Part shown: one piece after another, positions 18,354-27,071 of the stretch
How the letters are laid out: the number at the start of each line of letters is the position of its first letter
How positions within the stretch are numbered: position 1 is the first letter of the stretch
DNA from: Chryseobacterium sp. Leaf394
GTDB lineage: Bacteria > Bacteroidota > Bacteroidia > Flavobacteriales > Weeksellaceae
Length of the DNA stretch: 64,000 nucleotides
NCBI RefSeq assembly: GCF_001424105.1
Contig: NZ_LMQH01000011.1
Span: forward strand, 618,914-682,913
Direction: 5' to 3'
Translations under genes and position numbers: made by a program
Notes under the pieces: generated by a model
What the model saw: the letters and a program-made list of their open reading frames with translations, nothing else
The model's database searches: none
What the model was told of the DNA's origin: nothing

Positions 18354-20312
18354 TTACCTAACTTTCATCTTCCCATTCTTAAATCTCACACTTGCCGTCT
18401 GATAATATGAGATGGTTTTGGCAGCCAATCCCTGATCCTTTGTTTTTAATTCGGATAAAGTTTGCTTTTCATTTCCTGAAACATTAAACTGCTTTAATCT
18501 CTTTCTGTCATCAATTTGGGTAAATATATTTCCCTTCAACATTCCCAACGTTCTGTAATTGCCGATAAAAGCTCTTTCATCTCCAGCTTTCATTTGATTA
18601 ATATCTTTTCCGTACAGACTTGTATTGTAATTCCAGCCCAGATATCCGAACAATGTAGGTATCAGATCGATCTGTGAAGTCAGGCGGTCAATTCTTTTTG
18701 GTGGCTGTGGAAGATTATAAATAATGGCAGGAATATGATGCCTGTCGATATTGATCTCCCACTTTCCGGCGCTGCTCGCACAATGGTCTGCAACGATAAC
18801 AAATACGGTATTTTTGAACCAGGGTTTGGTTTTGGCATCGGCAATGAATTTCCCTAAAGCATAATCTGTATATTTCACGGCAGCATTTCTGTCACCTTGC
18901 GGGAGATCGATCTTTCCTGCCGGGAAAGTGTAGGGTTTGTGATTGGAAGTCGTCATCACAAACTGGAAAAACGGTTTGTTTGCTTTGGCACTTTTATCGG
19001 CATACTTGATGGATTGTTTGTAAAGGTCTTCATCGCAGATTCCCCACGCATTTTCGAATTTCACCTCGTTATCAGGAATTGCAAATCTTTGTGTTTTGAT
19101 ATCATCAGATAATGGATTTCCACGATCCCTGTCTACAATGTCAAATCCCTGTCCGCCAAAAAAAGTGTTCATATTATCAAAATAACCGTCACCACCATAA
19201 ATAAAATATGGCTGATAATTTTTTGACTTTACAATTGTAGAAACCGAGAATAAATTCTGATTATTTGGTCTCCTTACGATACTGTTTCCCGGAGTTGGCG
19301 GGACAAATAGTGTTAAAGCTTCCATTCCACGAACCGTTCTCGTTCCCGTTGCATAGAGGTTTGTAAAGAAGATACTTTCATTGGACAATTGATCATAGTT
19401 GGACGTGAGATGATCTTTATTCCCGAACTCTGTCAGAAAATCTGCACTGAAACTTTCTATGGCAATAAGAATAATATTAGGTCTCTGTTCCTGATTCCCT
19501 GTGGTTATTCTGGAGATGTCATTGTATTTGGTAGTTGTATATTTTTGATTCTGCTGTAAGAGATCACTTTTAACAATGGAATAAGCATCTTTTTCGGGAA
19601 GTTTAGGATAGAAAGTTTCATAATCAAGTTCGTTTGATTTGAAAGCAGTTACAAAAGAAAAAGCACCATTCTTCCCCAATTCATTGACCACTAGATTATT
19701 ACTGAAATCTGCCTGCTTGTTCTTCATTACCAGTCCTAAAATAACAGCAATTGCCAAAACCGGAACGGCATGGGTAAAACGATTACGGAAAGGACTTTTT
19801 TCAGAAAATGTGTTTCTAAAAATATTTGATCTTTTAAACAAGACAAACGTTGCTATGATCAACCCCACCAAAACAACACCGATCACGGGCAAAGGATAAG
19901 ATTGGTTGATGTTTTCAACAACTTCGTAGGTATAGATCAGATAGTCTACCGCAATGAAATTGAATCTTACACCAAATTCATCCCAGAAAGGAATTTCTGC
20001 CAAAAGACTGAAATAAATGATGATGAAAATTAAGATCAGATAAAAATAAATAAAACATTTGTCGAACAAAGATCCGATCCATCTTTTTGGTAAGATCAAA
20101 AGGTAAAAGGCGTACAATGATAAAAACAATGAACCCATCGTCACATCAAACAGAAAACCTGTAAAAAATGCCCTGATTATATTGATGAAATTAAGATCGA
20201 GATCTTTCACTGACCAGAAAAGCAATACGATCCTTATTATCGTTGATAATAAAACATATAAACCTAAAACACCGAATAGTGTTGAAAATCTTCCAGTTAT
20301 AAGCTTTTTCAT
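18354..20312 (-). CDS. LTA synthase-like / phosphoglycerol transferase-family membrane enzyme
   Basis: The 652-aa protein has five N-terminal membrane helices within residues 1-200 and an extracytoplasmic sulfatase-fold domain. Metal and catalytic residues fit the family: Glu286 in IAIESFS, a probable nucleophile Thr326 in GTRTVRGMEAL, and the VADHCASSAGKWEI and DRHHIPAIIYN segments near the C-terminus. Such enzymes transfer phosphoglycerol or phosphoethanolamine from a phospholipid to an acceptor and release diacylglycerol. Gram-negative Bacteroidota lack lipoteichoic acid, so the acceptor here is unknown. Its start overlaps the end of the diacylglycerol-kinase-type gene by four bases, which would recycle the diacylglycerol. 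Confidence 0.88.
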   Translation of the reverse strand: MKKLITGRFSTLFGVLGLYVLLSTIIRIVLLFWSVKDLDLNFINIIRAFFTGFLFDVTMGSLFLSLYAFYLLILPKRWIGSLFDKCFIYFYLILIFIIIYFSLLAEIPFWDEFGVRFNFIAVDYLIYTYEVVENINQSYPLPVIGVVLVGLIIATFVLFKRSNIFRNTFSEKSPFRNRFTHAVPVLAIAVILGLVMKNKQADFSNNLVVNELGKNGAFSFVTAFKSNELDYETFYPKLPEKDAYSIVKSDLLQQNQKYTTTKYNDISRITTGNQEQRPNIILIAIESFSADFLTEFGNKDHLTSNYDQLSNESIFFTNLYATGTRTVRGMEALTLFVPPTPGNSIVRRPNNQNLFSVSTIVKSKNYQPYFIYGGDGYFDNMNTFFGGQGFDIVDRDRGNPLSDDIKTQRFAIPDNEVKFENAWGICDEDLYKQSIKYADKSAKANKPFFQFVMTTSNHKPYTFPAGKIDLPQGDRNAAVKYTDYALGKFIADAKTKPWFKNTVFVIVADHCASSAGKWEINIDRHHIPAIIYNLPQPPKRIDRLTSQIDLIPTLFGYLGWNYNTSLYGKDINQMKAGDERAFIGNYRTLGMLKGNIFTQIDDRKRLKQFNVSGNEKQTLSELKTKDQGLAAKTISYYQTASVRFKNGKMKVR

Positions 20313-20677
20313 AAGTAAGGGAAATATATTATAGCGAGTAATATTAGAACTGAGATCACAGCGAAAATCATTGCTCCGGAAGCGATGTCCTTAACAAAAC
20401 CGATTTTTTTATGATAATCCGGATGAACAAAATCGCAGAGTTTTTCCACGGCGGTATTCAGACTTTCCGCAGTAAGAATAAGTCCGAAACCCAGGATCTG
20501 GAACATCCATTCAAATTTTGTGATCTTAAAATAGAATCCGAGAACAATGAAAATAACACCAACAAAAGCCTGTGTCATTATAGAATGCTCTGTTTTTAGC
20601 AGCAAATAAGCGCCTTTAAATGTGTACTTAAGGCTTTTGGCTCTTCCTTTCAGGAAATTGTCATTGATATCCTTCAT
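20309..20677 (-). CDS. diacylglycerol kinase (DgkA-type) family protein
   Basis: Small integral membrane kinase of about 122 aa. I start it at the ATG at 20677 (MKDINDNFLKGRAKSLKYTF); the upstream Met at 20704 adds nine residues. The hallmark AESLNTAVEKLCD is present, as are the amphipathic GAYLLLKTEHS start and three membrane helices. It phosphorylates diacylglycerol or undecaprenol. It overlaps the LtaS-like gene by four bases, which supports a shared diacylglycerol-recycling function. A clear regulatory box is 109 nt upstream. Confidence 0.9.
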   Translation of the reverse strand: MKDINDNFLKGRAKSLKYTFKGAYLLLKTEHSIMTQAFVGVIFIVLGFYFKITKFEWMFQILGFGLILTAESLNTAVEKLCDFVHPDYHKKIGFVKDIASGAMIFAVISVLILLAIIYFPYL

Positions 20678-20785
20678 ATCAATGATTTGCAATTTGAAAA
20701 ACACTTTTATTTTTAAATGCCTTTGTAATTAAGGAACAGGAGATTATCTGCATACATGAAATTATGCAGCAAAACTAGAAGTGAA

Positions 20786-20803
20786 TTTTGAAGAAATTTT
20801 GAA
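20786..20803 (-). promoter_or_regulatory. putative response-regulator box before the lipid-kinase unit
   Basis: TTTTGAAGAAATTTTGAA, identical over all 18 positions to the box before the response-regulator gene. It lies between the histidine-kinase stop and the lipid-kinase start. The gene-sense form is TTCAAAA-N4-TTCAAAA, an 11-nt spaced direct repeat. Confidence 0.6.
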
Positions 20804-20805
20804 TT

Positions 20806-22092
20806 TTACAATTTGACAGTAAAAATGTGCAGATTATTTTCAAATTTGTAATCGATCGTCCAACGGTGAAAATTGCATATCTCATTGATGATTGCCAGTC
20901 CCAGGCCACTTCCGCTATTGTCTGTAGAAAGCTTTGAAAACCTTTTAAACAGAAGGTCTGTATTTAGTTTTTCTTTTCCAGAATTGGAAACTTGAAAAAA
21001 TGAATTTGTTAATTTTACGGAGATCGATCCTTCACGTGATGTATGTCGGATTGCATTTAGGATCAGGTTATTGATCAAAACTTCAGTCAATCCAACATTT
21101 CCATTGACATTAACATCGAAAGAGATATTTTCTGTTACAGCGATATTCTTTTGCTCAAAGTGCTCGCTGAAAACATCCATACTTTGATGAAGTATCTCAT
21201 CGATCTGAATGCTCTCAGAATTATCGAACTGGCTGTTATCTATTTTAGCCAGCAACAAAAGGTTTTTATTGATTCTTGAACTTCTGGTCAGGGCTTTGTT
21301 CATCTCCTCTGCAATGTTGTACTGTTTTTCAGTCAGATTTTCATCTTGCAACAAGAGATCAAGTTTGTTCTTGAGAATGGCTAAAGGCGTCTGCAATTCA
21401 TGTGAGGCATTTTCCGTAAACTCTTTTTGCGTCTTGTAAACGGATACATTATGGTCGATCAGCTTTCTCAATGAACCATTTAATTCTTCAAATTCAAAAG
21501 TATCCGTCTCTTGAAATTCAATGTTTGTCTGGGTATTGAGATTGAAGTTTTTAAGTTTGTCCAATGTGTCCCGAAACGGCATCCAGATCGTCTTGGACAG
21601 CCTTCTGTTTAGAATGAACAATCCAGTTACGATCAATATAAAAAAGAATAATGTAATGAGACCAATGATCATCACTGTGCCTTCAGTTTCCTCAATATTA
21701 GTCTCTATGGTAAAGAGATAAGGTTGATTTTTAATGTAAATAAGCTTTTGAAGGCATCTGTAACGTTCGATTGTTTTGTCCGCAGAAAAAGGTTTGTATT
21801 TTTCTGTTGTAAAGATCGAGTCCTTCTTTAATTGATTGGAAGATATTCTTTCAATATTGGTTCCAGGCTGAATGTGGTTCCATAATGCAACACTGCGTTG
21901 TAATTCATCCATGGAAGCATTCATCTTGTTAAGCTCATATCCAGTTTTTTCTGCAACAATCTCATTATGCTCATCCAATTCATCCTGCCAAATCGAATCT
22001 ACCACAAAATAATACACCGGAATACTTATCACCAGCACAATCATTACAAACACTAAAAATGGTCTTGTGGTTTTACTTAATAAAGGTTTCAT
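20806..22092 (-). CDS. sensor histidine kinase
   Basis: The 428-aa membrane kinase has a first helix at about residues 12-32, a periplasmic sensor region of about 105 residues and a second helix at 139-161. The phosphoacceptor is His231 in ASHELQTPLAILKN. The ATP-binding part carries NLILNAIRHT (N box), then a short GSGLGLAIINEIC G box. It starts 3 nt after the response-regulator stop, so the pair is co-transcribed. Neighbouring lipid-modifying genes suggest it senses envelope or membrane stress, or cationic compounds. This is inferred from context only. Confidence 0.93.
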   Translation of the reverse strand: MKPLLSKTTRPFLVFVMIVLVISIPVYYFVVDSIWQDELDEHNEIVAEKTGYELNKMNASMDELQRSVALWNHIQPGTNIERISSNQLKKDSIFTTEKYKPFSADKTIERYRCLQKLIYIKNQPYLFTIETNIEETEGTVMIIGLITLFFFILIVTGLFILNRRLSKTIWMPFRDTLDKLKNFNLNTQTNIEFQETDTFEFEELNGSLRKLIDHNVSVYKTQKEFTENASHELQTPLAILKNKLDLLLQDENLTEKQYNIAEEMNKALTRSSRINKNLLLLAKIDNSQFDNSESIQIDEILHQSMDVFSEHFEQKNIAVTENISFDVNVNGNVGLTEVLINNLILNAIRHTSREGSISVKLTNSFFQVSNSGKEKLNTDLLFKRFSKLSTDNSGSGLGLAIINEICNFHRWTIDYKFENNLHIFTVKL

Positions 22093-22095
22093 AGT

Positions 22096-22773
22096 TTAAA
22101 TTGTTTGCCATTTATATCCCGTTCCATACACTGTTTTTAGATAGTGATCACATCCGGCATCGTATAATTTCTTTTTTAGATTCTTGATGTGGGCATATAC
22201 AAAATCGTGGTTATCCAACATATCTGCAAAGTCACCGGAAAGATGTTCAGCCAAGGTACTTTTAGAAATTACTTTATTCTTATTGCCTACAAAATAGATC
22301 AACAGGTCAAATTCTTTCTTTGTTAGGATAATTGTCTTATTATTGATGGTAACCGTCTTAGATAAAAGGTCGATCTGCAATTCATTCTGATTGATTATAT
22401 TGGAATTGTTGAACTGTTTTCTTCTAATAATGGAATAAATCCTAGCCATCAATTCTGAAAGATGAAACGGCTTGGTAAGATAATCGTCAGCACCCAATTG
22501 AAGTCCCTTGATCTTATCGTCCAAAGCATTTTTGGCCGATATAATAATGACACCATCCTGTTTATTTTGCTTCTTCAGTTCCTCAAGAATTGCGAGGCCA
22601 CTACCATCGGGAAGCATTATGTCCAGTAGGATGCAATCATACTGGAATGTTCCTATCTTTTCAATAGCCTCGTAAAAAGTGGTTGCGAATTCACAGATGT
22701 AATTTTCGCCAGATAGATATTCGGCAATGCTTTTTGCAAGTTCGATCTCGTCTTCTATGATAAGGATTTTCAT
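22096..22773 (-). CDS. OmpR/PhoB-family response regulator
   Basis: The 225-aa protein has a receiver domain (residues 1-115; acidic pocket IIEDE, phosphoacceptor Asp51 in CILLDIMLPDG, Lys in GADDYLTKPF) and a winged-helix DNA-binding domain (about 130-225; LTKKEFDLLIYF, HIKNLKKKL, TVYGTGYKW). It is paired with the histidine kinase just downstream. A box identical to the one before the lipid-kinase unit lies 22 nt before its start, which suggests autoregulation and control of the adjacent envelope genes. Confidence 0.94.
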   Translation of the reverse strand: MKILIIEDEIELAKSIAEYLSGENYICEFATTFYEAIEKIGTFQYDCILLDIMLPDGSGLAILEELKKQNKQDGVIIISAKNALDDKIKGLQLGADDYLTKPFHLSELMARIYSIIRRKQFNNSNIINQNELQIDLLSKTVTINNKTIILTKKEFDLLIYFVGNKNKVISKSTLAEHLSGDFADMLDNHDFVYAHIKNLKKKLYDAGCDHYLKTVYGTGYKWQTI

Positions 22774-22794
22774 TGTGCTAATTTACACTTTGAA

Positions 22795-22812
22795 TTTTGA
22801 AGAAATTTTGAA
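22795..22812 (-). promoter_or_regulatory. putative autoregulatory response-regulator box
   Basis: TTTTGAAGAAATTTTGAA lies 22 nt before the response-regulator start. Together with the copies at 20786, 15818, 16930 and (weaker) 17658 it defines a candidate local regulon. The TTTTGAA half-site repeats every 11 nt, as expected for tandem OmpR-type binding on one helix face. Confidence 0.6.
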
Positions 22813-22973
22813 GGGATATACAAAATTAAAAAAGATCGTTTTTGCAAAAAATGTTTTATATATACATTAGTTTCAAATTTAGATACTCATAATAAATCTA
22901 AAAAGGATTTTTTATTCATTTTAGGAACTAATTAGCCCATATCTTTTAAGTAGCCTCCACCTGCTATGTCAAC

Positions 22974-22991
22974 TGCTTCACACATGAAGCA
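22974..22991. promoter_or_regulatory. short perfect hairpin or operator in the divergent intergenic region
   Basis: TGCTTCA-CACA-TGAAGCA is a 7-bp perfect stem with a 4-nt loop. It lies between the divergent response-regulator and lamin-tail-protein genes (gap 22774-23125), where no other gene is visible. It could be an operator or an RNA hairpin. Confidence 0.3.
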
Positions 22992-23125
22992 ATTTGTGAT
23001 AACTGTATATTCTAATATAATTACATATAATGTAAATATGGTATATATTTCGTAATATTTTCGCTTTATGATTACGTATTTGGTATTAATATTGCAAGAT
23101 GACTTAGTAACCAAAATCAAATATT

Positions 23126-23986
23126 ATGAAAAAAGTCTTTATTTTTATCGGGCTGGTCTCGACCGTTGCATTATCTAATGCTCAAATCGTTATTAATGAA
23201 ATTTATACGGGAGGTGGAATTTTAGGAGCAACGCTTACTAATGATTTCATAGAACTAAAGAATATTGGAAATGCTACATCTACACTTAATGGTGCAACCA
23301 TACAGTATGGCCCAATTTCCGGAGCATTTACCCAGTATCATACACTGCCTAATATTACCTTAGCTCCCGGACAGACTTATTTAATTCAAGAAGGTTCTGA
23401 TGGTGGCGGAATTATCAATCTCGTTAATCCCAATCTTATTGTAAACGTTGTACTTAATTTTAACGGAACCGCTCCTACAGTAGGACTTGGCTTAGGACTC
23501 GCCCTTACTTCTGGTAAAGTTGCTTTGGCAAATAATACCACACAGGTTAGTGGACCCACTGCATCCAATGTTTTAGACTTTGTGGGATATGGTCTGGCTA
23601 ATCAATACGAAGGTTCAGGAGCTGCTCCTTCTCCGAGCATATTAAATTCAATTACGAGAGTCTCAGGAGACACTAATAATAATAACGTAGATTTTACCGT
23701 TACCCTTCCTAGTCCACAGGCTGGAGTTTTAGCCGTAAATGATATATTATCCAGCTCCATGAATAACAGCAATTTCATACAAAATACTTTGGTAAAGAAT
23801 AATGAAATTTTTTTCCGTCGAGATGTGAAAGATGTAAAAGTTTATACTCTTTCAGGGCAGCTGATTAAAACAGGATCAGTAAATAATAATGATAAACTTA
23901 ATATCGCAGAGCTGCAAAAAGGAACTTATATTATTAAAGGTATTAGCGACAATAAAGTGGTTTCCCAAAAGATTTTAAAAGAGTAA
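23126..23986 (+). CDS. secreted lamin-tail-domain protein with T9SS sorting domain
   Basis: The 286-aa protein has a signal peptide (MKKVFIFIGLVSTVALSNAQ) and an LTD domain (about residues 21-190: IVINEIYTGGG, DFIELKNIG, LAPGQTYLIQEGSDGGG, LDFVGYG). A compact type IX sorting domain follows (VKVYTLSGQLIKTGS, LQKGTYIIKG, QKILKE). LTD domains are found in bacterial surface proteins, often with nucleases, but there is no nuclease here. A strong terminator follows 20 nt after the stop, so it is monocistronic. Confidence 0.9.
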   Translation: MKKVFIFIGLVSTVALSNAQIVINEIYTGGGILGATLTNDFIELKNIGNATSTLNGATIQYGPISGAFTQYHTLPNITLAPGQTYLIQEGSDGGGIINLVNPNLIVNVVLNFNGTAPTVGLGLGLALTSGKVALANNTTQVSGPTASNVLDFVGYGLANQYEGSGAAPSPSILNSITRVSGDTNNNNVDFTVTLPSPQAGVLAVNDILSSSMNNSNFIQNTLVKNNEIFFRRDVKDVKVYTLSGQLIKTGSVNNNDKLNIAELQKGTYIIKGISDNKVVSQKILKE

Positions 23987-24006
23987 TTCGCTAAACAATT
24001 AACTTA

Positions 24007-24035
24007 GAAAACAGTTGCCCTCTGCAACTGTTTTC
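24007..24035 (+). terminator. rho-independent terminator after the lamin-tail gene
   Basis: GAAAACAGTTGC (24007-24018) pairs perfectly with GCAACTGTTTTC (24024-24035) around a 5-nt loop. The 12-bp stem ends in a T-rich run. Confidence 0.8.
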
Positions 24036-24520
24036 TTATTAGCCAATAATAGCCTCTTATGATTTGAATGTTTTTGAATTCTCATTCTATTATACCTACA
24101 CTTATTCTAAATCTTTATTTAGGTACAATTTTTAAAGCTTTTGAGAACATGTGACGACTTTTGCTAAAATCAAATGGATTATAAAAAGAGTAAATCAAAG
24201 TATTGGATTAACTTAATAAATATTCTGATTTAATACTATTAGAAAAGACTGCTGATAAAATCAGCTATCTTTATTGCAATTTCTAGAACTACTTGGATCA
24301 TGTGTTAAGTTTTTTTTGGTTATCTAATTTTGTGTGAATTTAAGGAGAATTATTTAATAATACACTGTGTATTGATTTCTTTCGAATTTATAAATCAATA
24401 ACAGGGCATTTAGGCGGAGCTATGTAAAGACTTGCAAACGAAAACTTCTGGCAGGGTATATTTGTAATTTTAATGTTAACTTTTAGGAAATGGTCTTATT
24501 AGTTGTAAAGTAATTAAAAA
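24036..24520. other. intergenic region without recognised gene
   Basis: AT-rich gap between the convergent lamin-tail and DUF6520 genes. No plausible ORF, RNA gene or repeat was seen. Terminators for both genes lie at its edges. Confidence 0.6.
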
Positions 24521-24539
24521 GGGACGCAAAAAGCGTCCC
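24521..24539 (-). terminator. terminator of the DUF6520/MauE operon
   Basis: GGGACGC-AAAAA-GCGTCCC is a perfect 7-bp stem with a 5-nt loop. Read on the minus strand it is followed by a TTTTTAATTAC run, eight bases past the DUF6520 stop. Confidence 0.8.
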
Positions 24540-24546
24540 CTGATTG

Positions 24547-24822
24547 TTATGGTAACTCATAAAGATTATCACCACACATCGTTTCAGAAGCACCGGCGTT
24601 GTGCAATTCTACATTTGGATCTGCAGTCCATTGGCAGAATGCGCCTACTGCAATGTTGCTGCAGTCCTGTAAGGTGTTTTGACACTCAAACTGTCCGCCT
24701 CCGACATCAACAATTCTGTAGCCTTTTACAATGGCTTTTTTACTCTCTTTTGCCATCATTGTGGCAAATGCTGACCCTGTTCCTAATACAATTAGGGCTA
24801 CAGGAAAAAGAATTTTTTTCAT
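24547..24822 (-). CDS. DUF6520-family small secreted protein
   Basis: The 91-aa protein has a signal peptide (MKKILFPVALIVLGTGSAFA) and a mature part of about 70 residues with four cysteines (FECQ, QDCSN, FCQW, MCGD) ending in NLYELP. This is the layout of the DUF6520 family of Flavobacteriia: short exported proteins with paired cysteines and a C-terminal aromatic LY. The function of the family is not established. It is the last gene of a four-gene minus-strand set led by a lipoprotein, 34 nt after a MauE-type gene, so disulfide formation may be part of its maturation. Confidence 0.75.
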   Translation of the reverse strand: MKKILFPVALIVLGTGSAFATMMAKESKKAIVKGYRIVDVGGGQFECQNTLQDCSNIAVGAFCQWTADPNVELHNAGASETMCGDNLYELP

Positions 24823-24856
24823 AATAAAAAAATTTGATAATTGTGCCTACTCTTGG

Positions 24857-26368
24857 TCACGGTTTTCGGCTTCCCCGTTTTTCAAAATGTTTTTTTAATG
24901 AATTGGTTATACGGTATCGGATAAGTTGATGACCGACAATCACGTAAAAGTCTTTTTCGGTGATCAGAAAATCTGATAATGTTTCTTCTCCAAAATTTTC
25001 AATATACAGGCTTCCGATATATTCCTGTTGATCTGTTCTGTAAATGTCGATCACTTTACTATTTTTCCATCTCCTTTTGGACTCATTCTTACCCCTCAAG
25101 TCAGAAGGATTGAACAGTAGTCCGAGAAATGGAGTAGCCTGACCGTTAACTTTCAGAGGGGGCTTTTCCATTTTGTTTCTACCATCTGAGAGCGCTCTGG
25201 TTTTAATCTGAGCTTTCTCAATAGTATCAATTGTCCGCATTTTATTTTTCAGCTGCATCACTGAATCCATGACTAAAAATTGATTTCTGTAAGAATAAAT
25301 GTAACTGACAACTCCTCTTTTATGATCGGCGGATAAATGACCGTCTGAATCAAAGACTCCGTCATCTTGCCTTTCAAGAAGCTGAGGAAATAATCTCACC
25401 TTATTCTTACCGGTTTTAGTGATGGTAAGTTGGCCCAGCATCAGATTTTTAGTTTTTGCAGATTGCGTTCTGAATGCAAAATTCCTTTCGTTTATGAGTT
25501 CAAGTTGAGTGAAGAATACATCATTAATACTGATTGGCCAATTTTCACTGTTATCCAGTTTTCCTTTGAGGATTATTGGGATAGTTCCGTCATAGATGTA
25601 GTAATATCCGTTACTAACTTTTATTTCAATTTTTTTGTAGGAGTATTTTTTCAAATCGAGTTTTATTTTGAAACGATTTATTTCACGTAAAGAACTGTCG
25701 ACAGAAATCAGCTGCTGCGGAAAATTACGGTCCCCCAGAAATATATTCCCTTCACTTACACCTGCAAAATATAAACTGGATGTTTCCATATCTCTGGTAC
25801 TGGTCTTAATCAACGGATGCATCAGGAATCTTCTGGTAAAATTATTTTCCTGTTTAATGATGTACTCGGATTTTAGAAATAGAGTAGTCACTAATAGGAT
25901 TGCTGTAAAATTGGATATGATCAGGTAAGCAAGTGATCTTTTATAGGTCGATTTAAAAGTTTTTGCATTGATCAATACTGAGATTGCGCCTAACACAACA
26001 CAGCATAAATTAAATATTAAATGTTCAGTCCAACCAAGGTCCTCTAAAATACCTCCGCAGGAACAAGGTACAAAGTCACTGTAATTCAATATCAGAAAGA
26101 TGTAGACTGTAAATGCTGTCATTAATGCTGTAGAAAAATATAGTCCGGACTGTCTTAATTTATCTATGCTTAGAAAAAACACCACGACAATTTCAATTAT
26201 GATCACTGTGTATGAAACCCATCCTGCATAAGCACTGAGTAAGGGAGACTGTCCAATCTGAACCTGAAAATTTTCAAAGTCCATTGCTTTGCTTACAGCA
26301 GCATAACAAAAAAGCAGAATAAAAAAGTAACTTACTACTTTTGGAACATGTGGGATTAGTTTTTTCAT
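24857..26368 (-). CDS. MauE/DoxX-like redox-associated membrane protein with large extracytoplasmic domain
   Basis: The 503-aa protein's first ~165 residues form four helices of the MauE/DoxX type, with a CSCGG motif in the loop after the third helix (FVPCSCGGILEDLGW). MauE helps form or protect disulfides in methylamine dehydrogenase maturation. After a fifth helix (about 150-170) comes a ~330-residue soluble part with strand-rich segments such as SSLYFAGVSEGNIFLG and YYIYDGTIPIIL, probably a propeller. Small Cys-containing genes lie on both sides with gaps of 16-34 nt. I infer a redox-maturation or tethering function for those small products. Confidence 0.85.
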   Translation of the reverse strand: MKKLIPHVPKVVSYFFILLFCYAAVSKAMDFENFQVQIGQSPLLSAYAGWVSYTVIIIEIVVVFFLSIDKLRQSGLYFSTALMTAFTVYIFLILNYSDFVPCSCGGILEDLGWTEHLIFNLCCVVLGAISVLINAKTFKSTYKRSLAYLIISNFTAILLVTTLFLKSEYIIKQENNFTRRFLMHPLIKTSTRDMETSSLYFAGVSEGNIFLGDRNFPQQLISVDSSLREINRFKIKLDLKKYSYKKIEIKVSNGYYYIYDGTIPIILKGKLDNSENWPISINDVFFTQLELINERNFAFRTQSAKTKNLMLGQLTITKTGKNKVRLFPQLLERQDDGVFDSDGHLSADHKRGVVSYIYSYRNQFLVMDSVMQLKNKMRTIDTIEKAQIKTRALSDGRNKMEKPPLKVNGQATPFLGLLFNPSDLRGKNESKRRWKNSKVIDIYRTDQQEYIGSLYIENFGEETLSDFLITEKDFYVIVGHQLIRYRITNSLKKHFEKRGSRKP

Positions 26369-26384
26369 TATTTTCTTATTACTA

Positions 26385-26558
26385 TTAAATTATGGAGATT
26401 AATATCCATTGGACTTCAATTCCGCAGTAATCAGGCATTATCGAACCTTTTGCCAGAGTAATGGTCGTCTTAAAACTCCCCATACACTGCCATGTCCCGC
26501 TGGTCGGACATGTTTGACCCGTTGACTTTTTAGCAGATAAATGAGGAGTAGCTTTCAT
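26385..26558 (-). CDS. small Cys-containing peptide of the MauE cluster
   Basis: 57 aa from the ATG at 26558 (MKATPHLSAKKSTGQ); an upstream Met at 26585 would overlap the previous gene. It has no signal peptide. The central STGQTCPTSGTWQC segment resembles small YjzC-like GxxCPxSGxW peptides, and a third cysteine lies in PDYCGIE. It is placed 4 nt after the lipoprotein gene and 16 nt before the MauE-type gene. It could be a peptide substrate or a small metal-binding protein. Confidence 0.65.
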   Translation of the reverse strand: MKATPHLSAKKSTGQTCPTSGTWQCMGSFKTTITLAKGSIMPDYCGIEVQWILISII

Positions 26559-26562
26559 AATT

Positions 26563-26796
26563 TTATGGTTTTTTTCTCCAGTCATGTGTGTCTTTCACAG
26601 GTGGATCAGGTTCCAGTTCCAAATCAGAAACTTTCGATTTTGTATAATCCTGCCTGCTGGAATAACTTGTAGGTTGGCTCTCCTTGACATTGCCGGAAGC
26701 AATTTTATATGTTTCAAATTCTACTTCTTCATGGGCACAGTTTTGAACGACAAAACTTCCGAATAAAATACCTAATAGTGGGATTGATTTTTTCAT
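26563..26796 (-). CDS. small lipoprotein, first gene of the MauE cluster
   Basis: 77 aa from the ATG at 26796 (MKKSIPLLGILFGSFVVQNC), a typical lipoprotein signal with Cys at about residue 20. A Met at 26895 would add 33 residues of non-signal sequence and is unlikely. The mature part is short and acidic to polar (HEEVEFETYKIASGN ... LEPDPPVKDTHDW). No family was recognised. It starts the minus-strand set and is divergent from the TPR-HTH regulator, with about 275 bp between the starts that should hold both promoters. Confidence 0.7.
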   Translation of the reverse strand: MKKSIPLLGILFGSFVVQNCAHEEVEFETYKIASGNVKESQPTSYSSRQDYTKSKVSDLELEPDPPVKDTHDWRKKP

Positions 26797-27071
26797 TTTA
26801 ATAAAATTTTGTAAATAATTCCCGGCCGGATTATTAAGAATTCTTAGGTCAAAGATAGAGGGAAGAAGTGCCTGATAAAAGGCAATGGGGAGCATATTTT
26901 AAAATTAGGACGCGCTTATTCCGATATTAGTGCATCTAAAAAATTCAGGAAACAGGCACTATGTCTTATTGTTTCTTCATTAGGCAGTCAGAATCTTTTA
27001 TCCACCTAGAAAATGCAGGATTATCTTTCAATTTTTATTTATTTTTGAAGAACACCAATCACATTTTAGGA

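Noticed and set aside
22932..23120. 62-aa minus-strand ORF before the lamin-tail gene
   Set aside because: It is Ile/Tyr-rich sequence from AT-rich promoter DNA and contains the short hairpin.
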